Below, one piece after another: positions 62,453-64,000 of a stretch of 64,000 nt of DNA. The notes beneath the pieces were generated by a model that saw nothing but the letters and a program-made list of their open reading frames with translations, did not search any database and had not been told where the DNA came from. Numbering within the stretch: position 1 is the stretch's first letter; the number at the start of each line of letters is the position of its first letter. This DNA is from Methyloversatilis discipulorum (lineage in GTDB: Bacteria; Pseudomonadota; Gammaproteobacteria; Burkholderiales; Rhodocyclaceae): assembly GCF_000527135.1 (NCBI RefSeq), contig NZ_AZUP01000001.1, positions 4,117,535 through 4,181,534 on the forward strand, read 5' to 3'. The position numbers and the translations under genes are program-made.

Positions 62453-63354
62453 GCGGCCTCCGTCGGCGAAAGAGGGGCGAGCAGGCGGTTGAAATCGGCT
62501 GCGTCGAGCATCGGAATGAGTGCGGGCTCAGGCAGGCCGAGTGCGCGCCAGATGTCGAGCCCGTCGCGCGCGTCGGCGTGGCGTGCGGCGCGCTGCGTCA
62601 GCGCGCGCTGGTCGGCATCGAGCGCGGCGAGGTCGCGCGCCGGCACCGGCCGCGCGAGCAGCGAACGCGCGGCGTCGCGGAAGGCGGCGATGTCGTCGTC
62701 CACCAGCATCGTCGCGTCACCCAGGCTGCGCCTGAGCTTGCCGCCGGTCACCCGCCACACCAGGGCGCGGTCCTTCGAATCGAATTCGTCCACGCCCTTC
62801 ACCGTCTCGATCACTTCGGGGCCGGACAGGCCGAGCCGGCCTTCTTCCGACATGACCAGCGCGTCGCACAGCCGGGCGACGATGCCCATGCCGCCGAAGG
62901 CACCGCACGAGCCGCCGATCAGGCCATAGACCGGGATGCCGTCGGCACGCGCGGCGAGCAGTGCGCGCATCAGTTCGGAAATGGCGATCAGGCCGGCGTT
63001 GGCCTCATGCAGCCGCACGCCGCCGGAGTCGATGGCCAGCAGCACCGCCGCCGGGCGCGTGCGGCGGGCACGCTCGAACAGGCCGCGCAGCTTGGCACCG
63101 TGGATTTCGCCGACGGCGCCGCCATTGAATTCGCCCTGCTGGGCGCCGACCAGCACCGGCCGGCCGTCGAGCGTGGCTTCGCCGACCACGACGCCGTCGT
63201 CGAAGGCGACCGGCAGGTCGAGCACGGCCAGGTGCGGGCTGGTGAGCCGTTCGTGCGGGCCGCACAGTTCGCGGAAGCTGTTGGCGTCGACCAGACCGGC
63301 GATGCGCGCGCGGGCGTCGGCTTCGAACCACGAATGTCGTTGCAGGCGGCTCAT
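62449..63354 (-). CDS. mdcD: Malonate decarboxylase beta subunit
   Basis: A 301-residue carboxyltransferase-fold subunit. Landmarks: SFRELCGPHERLTSPHL early, VLLAIDSGGVRLHEANAGLI with the oxyanion-hole glycines, and GLIGGSCGAFGGMGIVARLC. It pairs with MdcE. ATG 63354 overlaps the mdcC stop. Confidence 0.94.
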   Translation of the reverse strand: MSRLQRHSWFEADARARIAGLVDANSFRELCGPHERLTSPHLAVLDLPVAFDDGVVVGEATLDGRPVLVGAQQGEFNGGAVGEIHGAKLRGLFERARRTRPAAVLLAIDSGGVRLHEANAGLIAISELMRALLAARADGIPVYGLIGGSCGAFGGMGIVARLCDALVMSEEGRLGLSGPEVIETVKGVDEFDSKDRALVWRVTGGKLRRSLGDATMLVDDDIAAFRDAARSLLARPVPARDLAALDADQRALTQRAARHADARDGLDIWRALGLPEPALIPMLDAADFNRLLAPLSPTEAA

Positions 63355-63665
63355 GCGCGGTCCTCCAGCGCTTCCAGCGCCTGATCGAGGCGCAGGCTGA
63401 CGACGGCCGGTGTCGCACCGGCGTCGTTGATGGCAAGTGCGAGGCCGCCAGCGGCGTGGCGGGCGACGGCGTCGCTGAGGACCGCTTCCCAGGTTTCGCG
63501 GAAGCCGTGCGCCGAGGTGTTCACTTCGATGTCGCAGCGGTCAGCCATGCTGCCGCGGTCGACCAGGATTTCGAGGTTGCCGGAGGACACGACGCCGCAC
63601 AGTGCGGCGGCCGCGTCGGCACGCGCGCAGGGCGCGCTCGGCAGCGAGAGGGTGAAGCGTTCCAT
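63351..63665 (-). CDS. mdcC: Malonate decarboxylase acyl carrier protein
   Basis: A 104-residue carrier protein. The attachment serine for the triphosphoribosyl-dephospho-CoA arm is within CGVVSSGNLEILVD (residues about 27-28), the pattern conserved in MdcC. It also carries MADRCDIEVNTSAHGF. It lies 13 bases after mdcA and overlaps mdcD. Confidence 0.93.
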   Translation of the reverse strand: MERFTLSLPSAPCARADAAAALCGVVSSGNLEILVDRGSMADRCDIEVNTSAHGFRETWEAVLSDAVARHAAGGLALAINDAGATPAVVSLRLDQALEALEDRA

Positions 63666-63678
63666 ATCGGTTCTCCGT

Positions 63679-64000
63679 TCACCAGTTGCGGAAGCGGCGC
63701 GGCGGGTCGTACAGGCCGCCGGATGCGCGCACCAGGTCCTTGATGCTGCGTGCGGCGAGCAGGTCGCGTGTGGCGTCGCGCTTGTCGACGCCGATGTCTT
63801 CGGGGCGGCGGATGACACCGCGGTCGCGCAGGTTCTCCACCATGCGCGTGTCGCGCGCGCGGCCCACCGGTGTGTAGCCGGCGACGCCGCGTATCGCCTG
63901 TTCGCGTTCGGCGGCGCTGCGGCACAGCAGCAGGTTGGCGATGCCTTCCTCGGTCACGATGTGGGTCACGTCGTCGCCGTGGATCATGATGGGCGGCAGG
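63679..64000 (-). CDS. mdcA: Malonate decarboxylase alpha subunit, C-terminal part only
   Basis: The last 106 residues or so of the acetyl-S-ACP:malonate ACP transferase; the rest lies beyond the right edge. Diagnostic sequence includes IMIHGDDVTHIVTEEGIANL, GVAGYTPVGRARDT and the end ASGGLYDPPRRFRNW. As the first gene of mdcA-C-D-E-G-B-H it carries the promoter outside this window. Confidence 0.92.
   Translation of the reverse strand, partial: LPPIMIHGDDVTHIVTEEGIANLLLCRSAAEREQAIRGVAGYTPVGRARDTRMVENLRDRGVIRRPEDIGVDKRDATRDLLAARSIKDLVRASGGLYDPPRRFRNW

Overview
This is a high-GC (roughly two-thirds G+C), densely coded bacterial chromosome segment. Gene order points to a betaproteobacterium: glnA / DUF4124 gene / ntrB / ntrC, birA-coaX-SPOR gene, coaE-zapD-yacG and kdsD-kdsC-lptC-lptA. 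A PEP-CTERM protein, a pqqA gene and a complete-looking malonate decarboxylase operon fit a free-living Rhodocyclales-like, possibly methylotrophic organism. A Methyloversatilis-type assignment is a guess. No tRNA, rRNA, CRISPR array, integrase or transposase was recognised.

Layout. 1-3.6 kb: Fur-box-controlled siderophore receptor operon with a PepSY membrane protein and a small membrane protein. 3.7-9.7 kb: MarR regulator, SnoaL-like protein and EamA exporter; a P460-type cytochrome lipoprotein; a phosphatase-fold protein; an unknown secreted protein; and a REC-PAS-GGDEF-EAL protein. 9.7-18 kb (minus strand): mmsA; a two-component system flanked by two PepSY proteins; a cardiolipin-synthase-type operon; nadA and a rhodanese. 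18-23 kb: nitrogen control, with two NtrC sites and a sigma-54 promoter before glnA, then ntrB-ntrC. 23-27 kb: cofactor and cell-division genes (birA, coaX, SPOR protein, coaE, zapD, yacG).

27-37 kb: TonB, an ankyrin protein, a persulfide-dioxygenase-like enzyme coupled to a SulP transporter, and a large hybrid sensor kinase facing an HD-GYP response regulator. 37-42 kb: a 24-codon pqqA with its own terminator beside lptA-lptC-kdsC-kdsD (LPS Kdo synthesis and transport), and a Kef-type antiporter. 42-47 kb: a pseudopilin, a 7TM sensor kinase resembling PrsK, and a four-gene redox/VOC/GFA operon.

47-54 kb is the accessory part. It has REP-type palindromes, a VOC gene remnant, a lower-GC island with a PEP-CTERM/HAF protein, an antitoxin with a truncated toxin, a duplicated 3' end of the downstream SNF2 helicase gene, and an unusual signal peptidase I. 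54-64 kb: SNF2/SWIM helicase, an ECF sigma factor with DUF3379 protein, more REP palindromes, and malonate decarboxylase genes mdcA(partial)-C-D-E-G-B-H running off the right edge.

The strongest functional links are the nitrogen-control circuit (NtrB/NtrC acting on glnA), the Kdo/LPS operon, the CoA/biotin/cell-division cluster, the persulfide-to-sulfate pair and the malonate operon. The observations most worth checking are the isolated pqqA inside the LPS locus, the duplicated helicase 3' end around the signal peptidase gene, and the two REP sequence subfamilies.
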